Assembly (NCBI GenBank): GCA_001298555.1
Contig: LJCW01000371.1
Coordinates: 1 to 32,911, forward strand
DNA: 32,911 nt
Direction: 5' to 3'
From: Actinobacteria bacterium OV450
GTDB taxonomy: Bacteria; Actinomycetota; Actinomycetes; Streptomycetales; Streptomycetaceae
A program made the translations under genes and the position numbers. Position 1 is the stretch's first letter. Each line of letters begins with the position of its first letter. Below the pieces are notes generated by a model. That model was given only the letters and a program-made list of their open reading frames with translations. It was not told the origin of the DNA and did not search any database. This document shows positions 31,687 to 32,911 of this stretch, in pieces.

Positions 31687-31977
31687 GTGGCACCGCCCAG
31701 CAAGTACACACCGGAGTTCCGGGAAGAAGCTGTCCAGATCGCCCTGCGGTCGCGTAAGACCGTGACCGAGGTTGGCCGGGAACTCAGAATCAATCCGGAG
31801 ACACTCCGCGGCTGGGTGAAAAAGCACAAGCAGCAGAATGAACCTCCTGCTGGTGCTGATCTGTCCCTCGATGAGCGAGCCCGTCTGAAGGAACTTGAGC
31901 GTCGCATCCGGGAAGTCGAGATGGAGAACGCCTTCCTGAAAAAAGCCGCAGCGTACTTCGCGAAGGATCCCCGGTAG
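31687..31977 (+). CDS. IS3 OrfA (helix-turn-helix protein)
   Basis: GTG at 31687 has GAGGAAG six bases upstream and gives the usual start APPSKYTPEFREEAVQIAL; the frame also has ATG at 31672. The 96-aa product has an HTH (KTVTEVGRELRINPETLRGW) and a C-terminal leucine zipper (RLKELERRIREVEMENAFLK) ending in KAAAYFAKDPR. OrfA alone regulates transposition; most activity comes from the OrfAB fusion made by frameshifting at 31939-31945. Confidence 0.9.
   Translation: MAPPSKYTPEFREEAVQIALRSRKTVTEVGRELRINPETLRGWVKKHKQQNEPPAGADLSLDERARLKELERRIREVEMENAFLKKAAAYFAKDPR
31939..31945 (+). promoter_or_regulatory. Programmed -1 frameshift site (A AAA AAG)
   Basis: The heptamer AAAAAAG lies in orfA frame as CTG-AAA-AAA-GCC. 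Slipping by -1 leads into the orfB frame, which is open from here through orfB without a stop. This is the standard IS3 signal for making OrfAB. Confidence 0.8.
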
Positions 31978-32003
31978 CGGGCAAGTACGAGTTCATCGAT
32001 GAG

Positions 32004-32867
32004 ATGCGACTCGACACGGCGGAGTACGTATATCACGTCGAGTTCATGTGTGAACGACTCGGCGTTTCCAGATCCGGCTACTACGACTGGAGAGCTCGTA
32101 CGGAATCTGCGACGAGCGAACGGCGCGAGGAATTGAAACTGCTCATCAAGAAGGCGTTCAGCATGTCAGACAGCACGTACGGATACCGGCGGGTCCACGC
32201 CCAGCTGGCCCGGTGGGGCCACACCGCCGGCCCGGAACTGGTCCGCCTGCTGATGCGCGAGCTGGACTTGGTGCCCTGCCAGCCCAAGCCGAAGCGGCAC
32301 TCGCTCACCCAGGCCGCGGCTGGCGACGTGCCCGACCTCGTCTGCCGGAACTTCACCGCCGACGCGCCAGGCGAGAAACTCGTCGGCGACATAACCTATG
32401 TCAAGACCGGCGAAGGCTGGCTTTATCTCGCGACGGTCATCGACTGCTGCACCAAGGAAGTCATCGGCTACGCGATGGACGACCATTATCAGACCCCTCT
32501 CATATCCCGGGCTATCCGTAAGGCGGCACGGAACAGGAAACTCGCCGATGGTGCGATATTCCACTCTGATCGCGGATCGAACTACATGTCCGCCGAGTTC
32601 GCGGTGACGCTGAAGCAGTTCGGGCTCCGCCGGTCATCCGGGCGCACCGGCATCTGCTGGGATAATGCGATGGCGGAATCATTCTTCGGCGCCCTGAAAA
32701 ATGAGCGGGTTTCCCGCGTCACGTACCTGACCCGAGAAGACGCCCGACAGGACATCGCTCAATACATCGAACTCTGGTACAATCACCAGCGCCTCCACTC
32801 GGCCATCGGATACCGTCCACCGCGAGAAGTTCACGCCGCATACACGGAGATGTGTATAGCCGCGTGA
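32004..32867 (+). CDS. IS3 OrfB transposase
   Basis: A 287-aa frame counted from ATG at 32004, but functional protein is made mainly as an OrfAB fusion through the slippery site 60 bases upstream. It has the N-terminal HTH_21-type region (YHVEFMCERLGVSRSGYYDW, YGYRRVHAQLARWG), then the integrase core with Asp in LVGDITYVKT, Asp in FHSDRGSNYMS and Glu in AMAESFFGALKNE (DDE, about 35 residues between the last two). It ends with ELWYNHQRLHSAIGYRPPRE as usual. All catalytic residues are present and the frame is intact, unlike the other transposases in this window. Confidence 0.93.
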   Translation: MRLDTAEYVYHVEFMCERLGVSRSGYYDWRARTESATSERREELKLLIKKAFSMSDSTYGYRRVHAQLARWGHTAGPELVRLLMRELDLVPCQPKPKRHSLTQAAAGDVPDLVCRNFTADAPGEKLVGDITYVKTGEGWLYLATVIDCCTKEVIGYAMDDHYQTPLISRAIRKAARNRKLADGAIFHSDRGSNYMSAEFAVTLKQFGLRRSSGRTGICWDNAMAESFFGALKNERVSRVTYLTREDARQDIAQYIELWYNHQRLHSAIGYRPPREVHAAYTEMCIAA

Positions 32868-32884
32868 AATAGACAGTCAGATCA

Positions 32885-32910
32885 CTGTCCGGAAAACGCG
32901 GGGCCCCTCA
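32885..32910. repeat. Right inverted repeat of the second IS3 element
   Basis: CTGTCCGGAAAACG...CTCA, inverted partner of 31617-31642; ends one base before the window end. Confidence 0.85.
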
Positions 32911-32911
32911 G

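Larger units (their letters stand above)
31617..32910 (+). mobile_element. Complete IS3-family insertion sequence, 1,294 bp
   Basis: The 26-bp ends TGAGGTGCCCCGATG... (31617-31642) and their inverted partner at 32885-32910 match at 22 of 26 positions. Both orfA and orfB are intact and joined by a -1 slippery site. It inserted into the tandem-HTH gene. The window stops one base beyond the right end, so the target duplication cannot be checked. This copy looks functional. Confidence 0.9.

Overview
The window is high-GC DNA with strong G/C third-position codon use, frequent GTG starts and short AGGAG-type ribosome binding sites. It carries typical actinomycete families: an LmbU-type regulator, a chaplin, an MMPL/ActII-3-type exporter and several Streptomyces-type hypothetical proteins. 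It is best read as Streptomyces or a close relative. The density of insertion sequences and broken genes suggests an accessory region such as a chromosome arm or a plasmid-derived island; this placement is inference.

Layout: (1) 1-6.4 kb is orderly: the end of an SPFH/slipin gene, an LmbU-family regulator, a convergent PaiB-like FMN-binding protein sharing a perfect 24-bp hairpin terminator, a chimeric HicB-like/DrrA-tail protein, an MMPL transporter and a solitary argB. (2) 6.4-14.2 kb holds a broken HEAT-repeat gene, a DEAH helicase with about four helicase-associated repeats, and a three-gene Mu/Tn5053-like transposon on the minus strand: a DDE transposase, a frameshifted AAA ATPase and a third protein of unknown role. 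(3) 14.2-18.3 kb has a cold-shock protein, a 745-bp gene-free stretch with two nested hairpins, a 309-aa hypothetical and several small genes, three of them with single-base-type frame breaks. (4) 18.3-20.4 kb is an insertion sequence with near-identical 17-bp ends that encloses a frameshifted DDE transposase and a small passenger gene. (5) 20.5-25.5 kb runs on the minus strand: a small secreted protein, overlapping phage-tail tube-like and truncated sheath-like genes, nicotinamidase pncA, a MerR-type regulator and a SnoaL-like protein. (6) 25.9-32.9 kb has an IS5-like remnant, a chaplin with a His/Asp-rich tail, an IS3 element with a broken orfB, a decayed polymorphic toxin (coiled coil, pretoxin, HINT, C-terminal toxin) followed by an intact probable immunity gene, a tandem-HTH gene cut by an insertion, and a complete second IS3 element whose right inverted repeat ends one base before the window ends.

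The most interesting parts are the two-gene mini sheath/tube module with its secreted neighbour, the orphaned toxin-immunity tail, the passenger-carrying IS, the three-gene Mu-like transposon, and the HicB-DrrA chimera. About ten reading frames right of 6.4 kb are broken, several by one base in short homopolymers, whereas none is broken to the left. Either this region is decaying or the consensus contains homopolymer errors; read-level data would decide.
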